This document shows, in pieces, positions 1 to 12,389 of a DNA stretch of 64,000 nt. The stretch's first letter is position 1, and every line of letters begins with the position of its first letter. The notes under the pieces are model-generated. The model did not search any database, was not told the origin of the DNA, and saw nothing but the letters and a program-made list of their open reading frames with translations. Source of the DNA: Heligmosomoides polygyrus polygyrus (lineage: Eukaryota; Nematoda; Chromadorea; Rhabditida; Heligmosomidae); contig OX377203.1 in the NCBI GenBank assembly GCA_947396885.1, positions 22,137,253-22,201,252 of the forward strand, read 5' to 3'. The position numbers were made by a program, and so were the translations under genes.

Positions 1-480
1 AGCGACCAGGAAGGAGTTACCTGAAGAAGGGATCAGGATGGGAGTCAATAGGGGAGAAAACAAAGCAGGCTAGGAGGTGGCACCAAGAAGGGGAAGGCAA
101 TAAGGACCTGTGGGGGTTACCGATAAAGGGGAGCAGTAAGGAGGATCCAGTACGAGGGGACCAGTAAGGGAGACCAAGCGTGCGGATTTGGAAGATGTGA
201 CACTGATGTCGCGCGATGGATGTCCGGTCAACGTCGTCGTGCCGTGAGCGTGGGAGAACCGCTAAGGGGGAGGAGTAGTAAGCGGACATCGCGGGAGGAC
301 CAGTAGAGCGACTAGAATAGGGGGAGCTGGAAATGGGACCGGGAGGGGGAACTCTGCAGCAGAGGAAGCGCAGCCTCCTCCTGCTTGACACAGCTGCAAC
401 TGCACGCGCTTCTGAGCGTCCGGATTCAGAAGACGGATTCCCTGCGCGATGTTAGTGGACTTTATGTTCTATAAAAATTG
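1..480 (+). repeat. Degenerate purine-rich minisatellite
   Basis: Irregular repeats built on words such as GGACCAGTAAGGGG and GGGAGGACCAGTAG, without coding character. The same kind of sequence lies at 31320-31400, and both stretches are followed by the same double-hairpin motif. I infer that this is the internal repeat of a Helitron-like element entering from the left window edge. Confidence 0.55.
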
Positions 481-560
481 GTTTCCTTAGTTAGTGATGC
501 TGTAAGATTGCGCGGAGTGCGCAAGTGGGAGACACGCCATTAGGCGTGTCGGAGCGTTTG
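481..560 (+). mobile_element. Helitron-like 3' terminal hairpins
   Basis: Two adjacent short palindromes: TTGCGC-ggag-TGCGCAA at about 508-524 and GACACGCC-atta-GGCGTGTC at 531-550. A diverged copy with the same order and spacing occurs at 31505-31600. Helitron/Helentron elements are known for 3' hairpins, but no helicase/Rep coding sequence is visible, so the assignment is by structure only. Confidence 0.45.
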
Positions 561-1180
561 TTTCTAATATTGGAATTCGAACATATTCGAAAAATGCTAT
601 TTTTTCGAATATTCGAATGAAAATCATTCAAATCCCTATTTCGAATAGGTTATTCGAGCACAACTACAGTCTGCTCATCACTCCTCGGATTTCGTATCAT
701 TCTTTCCTCCATGTTTGACGTCGCCACGGGAAGCTGCTGGGCGGGTGACAAGAACTTCTGGCTGGCGCCATTGTGGTTATAGGGCGTAATAGATCGAACA
801 CGCCCTCTATCTATCCGGCATTAGTGACTGGTGTCAGATCGTTCCTTTGTGACCCAAAAAGCTATGGTTTTCCCGTCACGTGGCCTCAGAAATCATTGCT
901 TAAGCAGGTACGCTTCTCAATTTTCTCAACCGCGCTTTGGGTGGGAAAGGGGGGAGACATGCCCGACGTGGATTGAACCCGCTGACATTTTGTTCTTTTT
1001 TCACTTTTTATTTATCATTCTTGTTTGCCTATATGGCTGCTAGCTTTCTGTTTTTGAAACTGTATAACTTGATAGAAATTTAGCGTTGACTCAAAAATAA
1101 GAAATCGCTGAAGACGCCAATCACTATATGCCCCTTTACGAGTAGGATGTGATATGTGTAGGATATTAAAACTTTTACGA
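561..1180. other. Non-coding stretch with ATTCGAA palindromes
   Basis: At 570-660 the sequence is AT-rich and repeats TTCGAATATTCGAA-type palindromes. A similar ATTCGAA-rich patch precedes the Helitron-like 5' motif at 47336-47375. The rest shows no gene, RNA or recognisable element. Confidence 0.4.
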
Positions 1181-1199
1181 TTACTGGCGCAAAACAATT

Positions 1200-1895
1200 C
1201 GAGGAGGGTCACCTTGTGCTGAGTGACTATCTGCCGTGTTAGGAACACATGCATCACCTGTATCACCTCTCGTCCCGTTGATCATCGACTTGCTCGAGCG
1301 GGCGCAAGCAGCGTCTCCATTCGTCCCTCTCGCGTGCTCCAATGGATCCTCCTCGCTCGATGTCACACGAAGAGCATCATATCGGTCGTTCAGGGCTTTC
1401 ACGAAGAAGTCCGACCAACATGTTGGTGGGCGTCCTGGTGTTCTCTTGACATCCCCCGGAATCCAGTCGGTAACGGCTCTCGTCCAGTGGGTGTCTACGA
1501 GGCGCATTACGTGGCCAACCCACCCAATATTCTTGGCCCACGCGACAGCGTCTCTGATCTTCGAACGTCGGCGAAGCTCGGAACTCCGGAGGCCTTCTCT
1601 CACTTGTGTAAGTCGTGTCACTCCGAGCATTGTCCTCTCGATTCCACGTTGCGCGACGCTGATGGCGTGTTCGTCCTGCTTTCGTATAGCCCAGGTCTCT
1701 GAGGCGTATGTTAGGGCAGGAAGAACAGTGGAGTGGAATAGGTGGGCATGGAGTCGGACGTTCCTCGTCTTCTTTGCGACTTCTTCGACGCTCTTGAAAG
1801 CTCCCCAAGCCGCTCGTTTCCTCCTGCTCAGCTCTGGCGCTAGATCGTTGGCCACACTGACTTCGCGACCCAGATCGACGTAGCTCAGAAATCAC
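1200..1895 (-). mobile_element. RTE-type retrotransposon, 3' RT fragment
   Basis: On the minus strand this encodes the C-terminal part of an RTE-clade non-LTR reverse transcriptase polyprotein. An open segment of about 224 codons (1181-1855) contains the family's conserved blocks MANDLAPELSRRK, LTYASETWA, TQVREGLRSSELRRRSK and GRPPTCWSDFFVKALN. The endonuclease and RT catalytic core are absent, and the last about 60 codons look frameshifted against the copies at 6.4 kb and 41.4 kb. It is a dead 5'-truncated fragment. Confidence 0.85.
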
Positions 1896-1899
1896 CTAT

Positions 1900-3117
1900 C
1901 TCATTCACCACTGGGGTTAACACACCAGTGCTGTGTAAAATTTTTTAATTTCGTCCAACATAGAATGTCGTGTAGGCTTGCCGGATCTACATGTCCTAAT
2001 CGAGAAGGGCGGAAGCATTCTGATCGCTTTACTTGGATGCAGTAGCCTTTATAACGCAACTAACAGTCAGAAGGGGTTAACGGCCGATTGACTTCTGACT
2101 TAGGCGTCGTCCTAGGATTTATTTATCTGAACAATCGAAACAAACAGAATAAAGGATAAGAATACACAAAAATATATACGCAAAAGTGCCAGTGAGAAAC
2201 CTAAGTAGTAAAACATAAGTAAAAGGGCGGAGGTACGCAACTACTTGAATTTAAAATAAAATTTAATTAATTTAATTAAAATTGGGTCTCACAGGATGTG
2301 ATGGTAATCAGTATTGTTCGCCTGCTGTGAAGTCTGTCCATCGGCGAACATGTTCACGCGATTCCTACTTGAATCATTTAATTCCCGGCCATGCCATCAT
2401 ATGAGCGTTAAGGCTTTCCTCAAAAAGATCAGTGGATGGAAATCCGTTTTTGGGATGCTTTGCATAATCTACATCTAGCAGATGTGTTGAAATTCCTAGG
2501 AATGGGTATTTATCCTGTGTAGCATTTTTATATGGATTATATTTATATTATATGGATTAATCAATGAATAGGGATTATTACGGCTTTTTTACGTGGCCAA
2601 CTGTTCGAGGTAGCAGTGGCGCGAACTTTGTTATCTACGGATGGGATCTTCAGCGATTAAATAGATTGTCCGTGCGTTCGATGGCCGGAACTATTGTTCG
2701 CACATCCTTGGATTTTGACGAGCTTCAAAACAATTCAGAAATCTGTTAATCGATAAATAGCGTCTGAAGCGCAAAATACGGTAGTTTGGGCGCCTTGCAC
2801 TCTTGAATTTTGAGGGCACAAACGTAGGTGTCGATTAGAACAGCGATGATATGGCTCTAGCGGAAAATATGGAAGGCTTTTGTGCTGTTTCCTATGTTTG
2901 CTAAGCGCTTTACTCTAGCTTCTGGTGACAGATGTAACGCAGAGTGAGAGTGTGTCATCTTTTTGAGTCCCGGTTTTCATGAGGTCGTTCTTTGAAACTG
3001 ATTGATTTGTCCTTTGAAAGGGGAGATGACGATATTTCATTGTTATTGTTGCTGTACCTGAAGCTTCATTACGATCCATGGTTCGACGCTGGTGTATTGA
3101 TGCCGCCGTGATTCCAG
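1900..3117. other. Repeat-derived non-coding region upstream of first visible exon
   Basis: No gene recognised. Around 2290-2375 lies a paralogue of the sequence flanking the hAT insertion at 5590 (shared words TATTGTT, CTGTCCAT and GCGATTCCTA), so this is a dispersed repeat that keeps an empty site. 2240-2280 is a short TTAATTTAATTAAAA run. If the NTE gene has further 5' exons here, I could not identify them. Confidence 0.5.
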
Positions 3118-3273
3118 CCTGATTCGCCGTAGCAGCCGCAGCTATTTCCGACAGACGTCCGAGATGCGCGACAAGCTTCCGCGTCCACCGCAGGAGTTCT
3201 ACGAGCCGAGCGATCTGCCGGAGATCCCGCAGAACCTTCAGCCAGAGCTCTTCTACATTCTTCATAACTTGAA
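3118..3273 (+). CDS. NTE exon 1 (first visible): linker before cNMP domain 1
   Basis: Acceptor TTCCAG|C, donor AA|GTGAGT. Begins in phase 1 (one base completes an upstream codon) and encodes residues 1-51 plus two bases. Basic/aromatic linker with [17 protein letters not shown] and PPELF-like [11 protein letters not shown]. Because it starts mid-codon, at least one more upstream exon must exist. Confidence 0.9.
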
Positions 3274-6200
3274 GTGAGTTGTCGCCTGGTTTACTGCGGT
3301 GCTCTGGTGTCAGTGGCTGTACCCAGCTGACTTCAGGATGCTAGAACTGCCAGCTGAGTGGAAGTTGGATCCGCGTGACATTGAGGTGAGAAGCTTCAAT
3401 CGCGGCGATGTCATCGTGCAGCCGGGAGAGCCTGACGACAGCATTTACGTGGCTATTCATGGGACGCTCGCTGTTTATATTGCGGTGAGTGACTTATTTC
3501 ATTTGGTCAGATTTTGTACAGTGCTGCTTCACTGCCCTTGTCACTTGCTAGATCTCTGAAGTAATAAAATCGGATCTATCCTAATCCGGGGGGGGGAGCA
3601 CAGAATTAAAAATTGTGTAACAAATTGACTTGACACTCCCAGAGCGGACTGAAGAGAACAGAATAGGAACTAAAATACAAGGAACGAAACGAACAAACAA
3701 ACAAATAACCGCGGTTCTAAAGAGGTCTAAGCGGGCAGAGCGCATTCAAACACAGCAGACCGCCGCCTGACGTGTTATAACAAGGTTCTAGCATGGTGAG
3801 GAGGCAAATAAAGGTGCATGCGGCGTGCTGACCGTCGTCTGACATGTTATAACCTGATCTATAACAGTAAGGGGGCGCATAGCGTTGTCCGTTTACATCC
3901 GCGGTGAAACCGTATGTTATTTTTTTCTTTGTGAAATTTCTTAGCTTAGGCTCTATGGTGTTCTCTTCAATCCGTCTGTGAGCATCAAGTCAATTTGTTA
4001 CATGACTTTCAATTTGTGCCCCCCGGACTACATAGGATAGATACATAAAAGCTTCTGAATTGTTCGGGTTCTGCCTTCGCAGAACCTTTTCATTCCCTGC
4101 ATTCACCAGCTTGATCAGACGTTGCGTTGGCTGTCGTTGTCATTTCGTCTCTGTCTTGTACTAAGGAGTTCCCAGTGGCTCTTCCTCAGAGATATGATAG
4201 GCATCCCATTCTTTGTTCAAGGCTTTCACAGAGAATGCTGCGCAAGGTGTTGATGACCGTCCTTTTCGGCGAAGTGTACAAATGGCTGTCAATCTCTCCC
4301 AGATTTGTGTGCCATCGAAGCGCTCTACGCCGTTCCACCCAATTTTCGAGGACCTAGACCAATTGACTACATCTTTTTATACAATTTTCAGTCGAATTGG
4401 ACACTTTTCATGTCCAATGGGACACTCTTCTAAAAACTCTTAGTCTCTTCTTCTAAAAATTTCAAGAAGCTTTTCGAGTGCGTGGCGCAAAGTGTTTTTT
4501 CTCAAATAAATTGTTTATAAAATTATTGCACTCATTCGAGCAGCTGCACTGAAGAAATTTTTAAAAAAGTTGTACCAATTTTAGCAACCTGATCCGTATT
4601 ACTCTGTTACTCTATTCTTCGCTATGCTATTCTGATCGAGCGTTCATTCGGGTGAAGGACCCCCTTTCTGATGCGTAAACTGCAATGGGGACACTGGAAT
4701 GGCTGGGTACATACTGAGCTGGGCGTTCTTCCTATTGGTTATTACACTTTCAGAGCTCTTGAAATCCTAAAGGGGCTCGCTTCTTGTTGCCTGTTCCGTC
4801 ACTAGGTCGTTGGTAGCTGAATTTGTGTAGGCGTCCGCTCTATCAGCTAGATCGGCCCATCAGACGGGTCAGACTTGCAAAGGGACTGACATTTGACTGA
4901 TGTGTTGCCCTAGGTGTTCGCAGTAATTGATGTATATTGATTACCTGAACGATTTAAATCAGTTTCTTTAAGCCTCAGTTGGCTGGTATCGAGGTTGTAA
5001 GCTGTCACAACGATGTTTTGATGCGATCAAAACTTCTAGCGCCAGGCGGGACTCGAACCCGCGCTTCCCTCTGACCGGAATGCTCTACGCCTTTACACCA
5101 CCGGCGCCGTTTGATCAAACGCATCCGGGATCACGGGTGGGTGCTGATCGGTCCCACGAGGTGTGGATGTTGCGTTCGATCAGACGGCGCCGGTGGTGTA
5201 AAGGCGTAGAGCATTCCCGTCCGGTCAGAGGGAGGCTCAGGTTCGAGTCCCGCCTGGCGCTAGAAGTTTTGATCGCAACAAAACATCGTTGTGACAGCTG
5301 AACGATTTAGTTTACTTATTGTGAAGGACGCACAGTGGCGATTATATTTGCTTGATCCCCTCCTCAAAGGGATATCGATCGTTTAATTGATTCTGGAAGT
5401 TTTATGCGGATGAAAGGTGATACTGAAATCCCCAACTTTGCCCGTAAAGCACTCCGCTTCTGCATAGATATAGGTAAACCAGTAGTCAGCCGACCGAACG
5501 GCCTACCTACATAATAGGTGCCTGAAGCTTCCCCCAAAAAATCCACAGTAACCGATCGGCATTGTTTACCTGTTGTGCAACCTGTCCGTCAGGGATGGGC
5601 GGAAATTTTGAAAATTTTCCCAGAAAACAGAAAACAGAAAATCGCTTTCGTCAGAAAACAGAAATCAGAAAACAGAAAAGCCAAAAACGCCAGAAAATCA
5701 GAAAACAGAAATCAGAAAACAGAAAATTTGGAAATGATCACACGATCTAATTATTTTACCCAAAGATTCATTTTTCCAGTAGCAAATGCTTTTGTATGAC
5801 TAGAAATGTAGTCGTAGACCAGTGTTTTATTTTGTAAGCGTTTATAAAAATTTCTACTACATTCCAGTCTACTGCAATCAGCAAGTTGTAAATCTGGACA
5901 GATAATGGTCCCACTAGTAAGAAACTTTTAGAGTACCGAACACGATGAATCAGTGATCACTGTTTCCATATTTCAACTCAATTGCTTGAGTTTGTAGACC
6001 CACTCTCGCAACATACTCTAAAGCTGTGCAGAGATTCGTTGAGTATTACTGGCTCCGCTAGAATCTGCATTCCTAGTTCGTTTCGTTCTTGGTCATACCT
6101 TTCCTTGTAGTAGCCTAGTTTCCGCGTAACTGAAAGTTCTCAGGCCAACTTACCAATGCTCTTTACAGCACCTAGTTACTGCTTAGCCGACTAAAGATGA

Positions 6201-9200
6201 TGTGCACTGGCTTGGTGCCTTACAGAACAGTACGAGATTTTGACTGAGGGGCTCTCAGCACAACAGATCTTAGGTGAAGATGCTTTTTTGAATGCGTAGA
6301 CACCATATAATGAAGACCGAGCATATACCCTCTTTATCACATTATTATTTCATCTCATATCTATATATCATATTAAATCTCAGTGGAAGACCAGCAGAAC
6401 CGCCTTGCTGTACAGAGGAGTGCACGACATTAGCAACAATCGCCTGGTCTGCCTGATGTACGTAGTCTATAAGCTGTTAACTCGAGTCCTCCTGAATAGG
6501 ATCGGCAGAACGCTAGACGAAGTACAGTCATGCGAACAAGCAGGATTTCAGAGAGAATTCAGTACGATCGACCACATACACATCATTACGAAGCTTATCG
6601 AAGTGTCGCGAGAGTACAAGCTGCCGCTGCATGTTCACCTGAAGAAGGCATTCGACTCTGTCGAAACTGAAGCGGTCGTCGAAGTCCTGCTCGTTCAGGG
6701 CGTTCCTACTGTGTACATCAGAGTCCTTCGAGAGCTGCAGAGTGGATTCACGACAACGTTCTCGCCATTCTACAACAACGTCGTTGCCAAAGTGAACAGA
6801 GAGGTTCGATAAGAGGGTACTATATCCCCGGTTCTCTTCTGCGCCACCCTTCAAAACGTCATTCGACAACTAGAATGGGAAGACATGAGAGTGAAAGACG
6901 ACAGACGTCACCTACACCATCTAACACCGAGCGCTAGCCAGGCAGAGCAAATGCTTGCTGGCTTCGATCGTGTATGTGGAACATTGGACTGCAGCTGCAT
7001 CTTACAAAGACGATGTTCATGAGGAAAGGACAAGTTTCTGACGCCCCACTCTGACTCAATGGAACGAACATCTTCGAATGCTCCAGATACGTGTATCTGG
7101 GTCGTGAAGTCAACATGACCAACTAACTAGCGCCGGAGCTGGGAAGGAGGATGCGAGCGGCTTGAGGAGCTGTCAAGAGAGTCGTGGAGAAGACGCAGAA
7201 CGTCGGGTTCCGTACCCACCTTTTCGACTTCACTGTTATTCCTGCCCTAAAAGACGCATCAGAGACCTGGGCTCTACGAAAGCAGGATGAACAAGCGATC
7301 AGTGTCGCGTCGCGGGGAATCGAGAGGACAATGCTCGGAGTGATACGACTCACGCAAGTGAGAGAAGGCCTCGAGACTTCCGAGCTTCTCCGACGTTCGA
7401 AGACCAGGGACGCTGTCGCATAGGCCAAGTCGTTGAAAATTAGGCGGGCTACGTAATACGCTTCGCAGACACCGAGTGGACGAGAGCCATCACCGACTAG
7501 ACTCCACGGGATGTCAAGAGAACACCAGGATGCCCACCTACGCGTTGGTCGTACTTCGTCAAAGCCCTGAATAAACAATATGACGCTCTTCGTGTCCCTC
7601 GTGCGAAAAGGGTTCTTTAGTTACCCTGGCACGTGGCATGGACGTGTTGAGACGCTGCTGGTGCCCGCTTGAGCAACTCGATGATCAATGGGACGACAGA
7701 TGATATAAGTGATAAATGAGAAATTTCGTGTATCAGTACTGTATCATTACAGCAGCGAAATCGAAGGTAACTAAAACTTTTCTGTCTCTTACTAATTTGT
7801 GACACCAAGGAGGAATCTTCGTAGTTAGAAAAGCAGCTTCGACGAAGGCTCCGCAGAAAGCGATATTGGGGATGACCGACTAACAGTGACCAATTTTTAA
7901 ACCGGAGGTGGAGAATAACCCTACCCACAGTAACTCAGGACAAGTGGTTAGTTGGTAACACTAGTTTTAAAGTTTTAATATAAAATTTTTAGTGATAGTT
8001 CATGAGTATGCAGCTCAATTACTACACCAGCACATCCAAAAACGCCACATGCTTTCCATTTAAGATGTTCTAGAAATACTATTGTGGAATGAAGCTCACT
8101 ATTCACTCACTATTCTATAATACTTTTTGGATTCCTTTCATTAGATTTCTGTGATAACATTTTGTTCGTAATTCTATTTTCTGTTTTCTGGCCAATTTTT
8201 GGCCATTTTCCCAGAAAACAGAAAAAATTTGTCAAAAATGGCCAGAAAATCAGAAAACAGAAAACAGAAATTCCGCCCATCCCTGCTGTCCGTCGGTCAT
8301 CATGCTCCAGCGATTCCTAGGAACGGCGAACCCTGGTGAAAGTTTGGTAAAATCGATTGATAATGGAAGTCCGATCAATACTGTTCACTTATTGTGAAGG
8401 TCAACATACATATAAGTGTGATGCCCTATCTCTTACGGTTAGTCCTCAAGAGAAATCGATATTTCCGATCGATAAATAAAGTCTATCAACGGATATTTTG
8501 CGGGTGGAAGGATGAACAGAAGAAACATACAAATAGAGTGAGAGACTGTCGGATTTGAATTTGATTCCGTGTGTATAATAGGAGACCTCAGAAAAAGGCT
8601 ATAAATCGTGTTCAGATATGGTGCAGAGATAGAGATAATGTAAGTTAACGCTATATACATTACGAGTTTATAACCGTGTGCTTACTAACTATCGGGTGTC
8701 TTACGTAGTTACGTACATATTCAACTAACTATCAGATGTTCAAAAAGGTGCATCTGAACAGAAGTGGCGAGGTGAACCATCTGGTTTTTTGGTATTTCTT
8801 TACTTCATTGCTTTACTTTAATTTAAACTGAGTGTGTTTAAGCACAAAGAAGGCAAGGACTATCTAGTCAAGAAGATACCACCGGGCAACAGCTTCTTTT
8901 CGCTGCTCTCTATGCTCGATGTGCTGATGGTTAGTTGAAGCTGTCTATGTTGTCACTCATTGAAGTCATTTCCTCAGAGGAAAAGGTGTCTGCTTTTCAG
9001 AATGCTCCGTCGTTCTTCAAATCGGTGTCACTGCGAGCGGCTGACCCGTGTACCGTTGCGAAGTAAGTGTAAAATGGGCGATCAGGAGAATTTCCGAAAT
9101 GTGATTTTTGTTTCTAAAAAGTCCGTACTGAGCGAGTAATATTTGAGTTTGAGTTATTGAGGAATTTGTAGAATTCTGGGAAATGGTTTTTCCTCGGTTT

Positions 9201-12200
9201 GAGTTTGTGACTGTTTACTAGAGGCTTCTGGCTTTCGAGGACGCAGATCGCGACGCCTGGCGGAATTACGGTTGGCGCGAAATTTCAATCTTCATTTGTG
9301 CAGATTCAAGCTCCGTAGAGCCCTGTACGATCGAAAAATTTCGAATAATTGGATGGTTAAGATAACGGATATTTTGCAGACCCCGGATCTTCGGATGGTT
9401 CGGGCCGAATATCGGAAAATGATTCATTCGGATCCAATGTATACTCTTGAGTACCAGCTCCACATGTCGCTCCCGCATAACGCTAGAAAAAGTCCGAAAA
9501 TGTGGCTGTAGAACAGCTGAGTGCCTCGTCCGAAATCCGCGCAAAAGTTTCTGGGGAGATGGTAGGGNNNNNNNNNNNNNNNNNNNNNNNNNNNNNNNNN
9601 NNNNNNNNNNNNNNNNNNNNNNNNNNNNNNNNNNNNNNNNNNNNNNNNNNNNNNNNNNNNNNNNNNNNNNNNNNNNNNNNNNNNNNNNNNNNNNNNNNNN
9701 NNNNNNNNNNNNNNNNNNNNNNNNNNNNNNNNNNNNNNNNNNNNNNNNNNNNNNNNNNNNNNNNNNNATAGAGATAATGTAAGTTAACGCTACATACTTT
9801 ACGAGTTTATAACCGTGTGCTTACTAACTATCGGGTGTCTTACGTAGTTACGTACATATTCAACTAACTATTAGATGTTCAAAAAGGCGCGGCTGAACAG
9901 AAGTGGCGAGGTGAACCATCTGGTTTTTGGAATTTCTTTGTTTCACTGTTTTACCACCTTTAAAAGGTTATGTTTAAGCACAAAGAAGGCAAGGACTATC
10001 TAGTCAAGAAGATACCACCGGGCAACAGCTTCTTTTCGCTGCTCTCTATGCTCGATGTGCTGATGGTTAGTTGAAGCTGTCTGTGTTGTCACTCACTGAA
10101 GTCATTTCGTCAGAACAAAAGGTGTCTGCTTTTCAGAATGCTCCGTCGTTCTTCAAATCGGTGTCACTGCGAGCGGCTGACCCGTGTACCGTTGCGAAGT
10201 AAGTGTGAAGTAGGCGTCCAGGAGAATTTTCCGAAATGTGATTTTTGTTTCTAAAAATTCCGTGCTGAGCGAGTAATATTTGAGTTTGAGTTATTGAGGA
10301 ATTTCTAGAATTCTGGGGATTGGTTTTTCTTCGGTTTGAGTTTGTGACTGTTTACTGGAGGCTTCTGGCTTTCGAGGACGCAGATCGCGACGCCTGGCGG
10401 AATAACGGTTGCCGCGAAATTTCAATCTACATTTGTGCGGATTCAAGCTCCGTAGAACCCTCCCTGTACGATGGAAAATTTTCGAATAATTGGATGGTTG
10501 ACATAACGGATATTTTGCAGACCCCAGATCTTCGGATGATTCGGGTCGAATATCGGAAATTGATTCATTCGGATCCAGTGTATACTCCTGAGTACGAAGC
10601 TCCACATGTCGCTTCCCCATACGCTAGAAAAAGTCCGAAAATGTGCTGTAGAACAGCTGCGTGCCTCGTTTGAAGCAAAAGTTTCTGAGGAAAGGGTAGG
10701 GAAGGGACAGAGACTCTGCTGAAGAGGCACCGTGAATTTTTCTTGGGAAAAATACCGCCTGCGAATGGTCACAGATGCCTTAGGAACATAGCGCAAGATA
10801 AATTTCTGCTTATAACACTTCTCGATGGTTTTGATAGGAAGGTTCGGTCTGTTACCAAATTTGGATAGGTCTAACTGGTACAGCTTGTAGAACGAGTATA
10901 ACGGCGAAGATTTAATCAGCTCCTGCTCAACAAGAGTTTTTGTTGAAATGCTGCACTATTGAGAACTTTTGTTTAGGTTTCCAATAAAAAGCTTCCGTGA
11001 TTCGTACAACAAGCATCCGGAAGCATGGATGAGGCCGATTCAGATCGTTCTCACGCGACTGCTGCACGTTACGATGACGACACTGCATCAGTACATGGGT
11101 TTAAGCGCGGAGCTGATGAAGAGGGTGAGTGGATCTCGTATTCATACGTAGCGTGACACGGCGCCTGTGCGAAAACATGCCGCTTTCTCTCTAAGCCCAT
11201 CAGAAGCGTTGGATCCTAAGGGGTCTAGACTTATACGAGATAAAGTTTTCTGTGAGTACGCAGCAGATGCTTTGAGAATGGAAGACAAGCGCATACAGCT
11301 GCTTATCAATGATCATCCGTGGCTAACACCATCACCTTAGCGAATGTTTTTAGGATAAGTTGAAAGTGAGCGCACAGCTATCTTTGGCATTTTTCATTAT
11401 GGGAACATGTCAAGGAAAAAGGATAAATGCAGTGTTACTTCATTCCTTTTGGAATGCGCCACACATTCAACTTCCACGGGATGTCGTGGAAGCGGCTTGA
11501 ATGCGTATTTGGTCATACAATGATTTGCGTTGGCCAGCCGATGAGCAAGTCAGCGCTTTATCCTTCCCAGACAAGTCTGCTACCAATTCACCGATCCGGC
11601 GGGGCGGTCTGGGCAAGGAAGGCGAACCAAGAACATGGAATCGGGTGTACGCGACAACCGGCTCCGCTGCCACGCTTCAAATATAGCCGTATTAGAGCGT
11701 TAATATATGCCTCTTTGTGTCTGGTGCTTCTACTCAAGTCAGCAGAGTTGGAGGGGCCGGCTTCCGTATGCACCCGGATCTATGTTCTTGTGGTCTCACC
11801 CTGGCTAACCGAGCTTTCAATTCCACACGGGTCTGCAAACTGGTATCGTAAATCTCCTGGAAGAATAAGACGCTTTGGCCTGCCGATAGGCGCGTGTAGC
11901 ACAGTCGTAGGACGTGCCGGCTGTCGCGTAAACCCGGTTCCAGGATCCTGATTCGGTCTCCCTGCCCAGACCAACGAAGCCTTTCGTCCCTCCGGGATCG
12001 GTGAATTAGTACCAGGCTCGCCTGGGAAGGACAAACCGCTGACTTGTTCATCGGCCGGCCACCGCATGTCATTGTATGGCTAAATACGCATTCATGTCGC
12101 CTCCACGACATCCTGTAGAAGTAGAATGCGTGGCGCAGCACGAAAGGGATTGAGTGACGCCGTTCTTTTTCCTTTATCCTTTAACTGCCCGTTGGCTGCC

Positions 12201-12350
12201 CACTGTATTTCCTGATACAGGTCTATTGCCTATTCAAATGTAAATGTCTTCAAATTGCCTCCACGGCATCCTGTAGGAGTATCGTTTTGCATCGCAGAAA
12301 GGGGTTGACTAACGTCGACCATTGTCCGTAGATCGTCGTTTCCACAATAT

Positions 12351-12389
<39 letters not shown>

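Larger units (their letters stand above)
8629..9567 (+). repeat. Upstream copy of duplicated exon 3/4 segment, ends at the N gap
   Basis: Nearly the same as 9768-about 10710, beginning at the shared ATAGAGATAATGTAAGTTAA. It contains a copy of exon 3 (to 8929) and an identical 62-bp copy of exon 4 (9001-9062). In the exon 3 copy the acceptor region reads ACTGAG|TGTGTTTAAG, which puts TAA in frame with the phase-0 exon 2, so this copy is not usable in the same way. It stops exactly at the assembly gap. Confidence 0.85.
9768..10712 (+). repeat. Downstream copy of duplicated exon 3/4 segment
   Basis: Counterpart of 8629-9567, starting right after the gap. It contains the in-phase exons 3 and 4 used in the gene model. 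The intronic tail (10440-10650) carries a short diverged element with GGATATTTTGCAGACCCC and ATTCGGATCC words, also found at 9360-9440 and 19490-19615. Confidence 0.85.

Noticed and set aside
1223..1883. Plus-strand frames of 159 and 215 codons
   Set aside because: Antisense of the RTE RT fragment on the minus strand.
5040..5265. Two real tRNA genes facing each other
   Set aside because: Box A and B are present, but the acceptor stem pairs poorly, the variable region is irregular, and the same dimer with flanks recurs at 34.2 kb. A SINE is the better explanation.
9447..9782. Open frames through the N gap
   Set aside because: They exist only because N codons are not stops.
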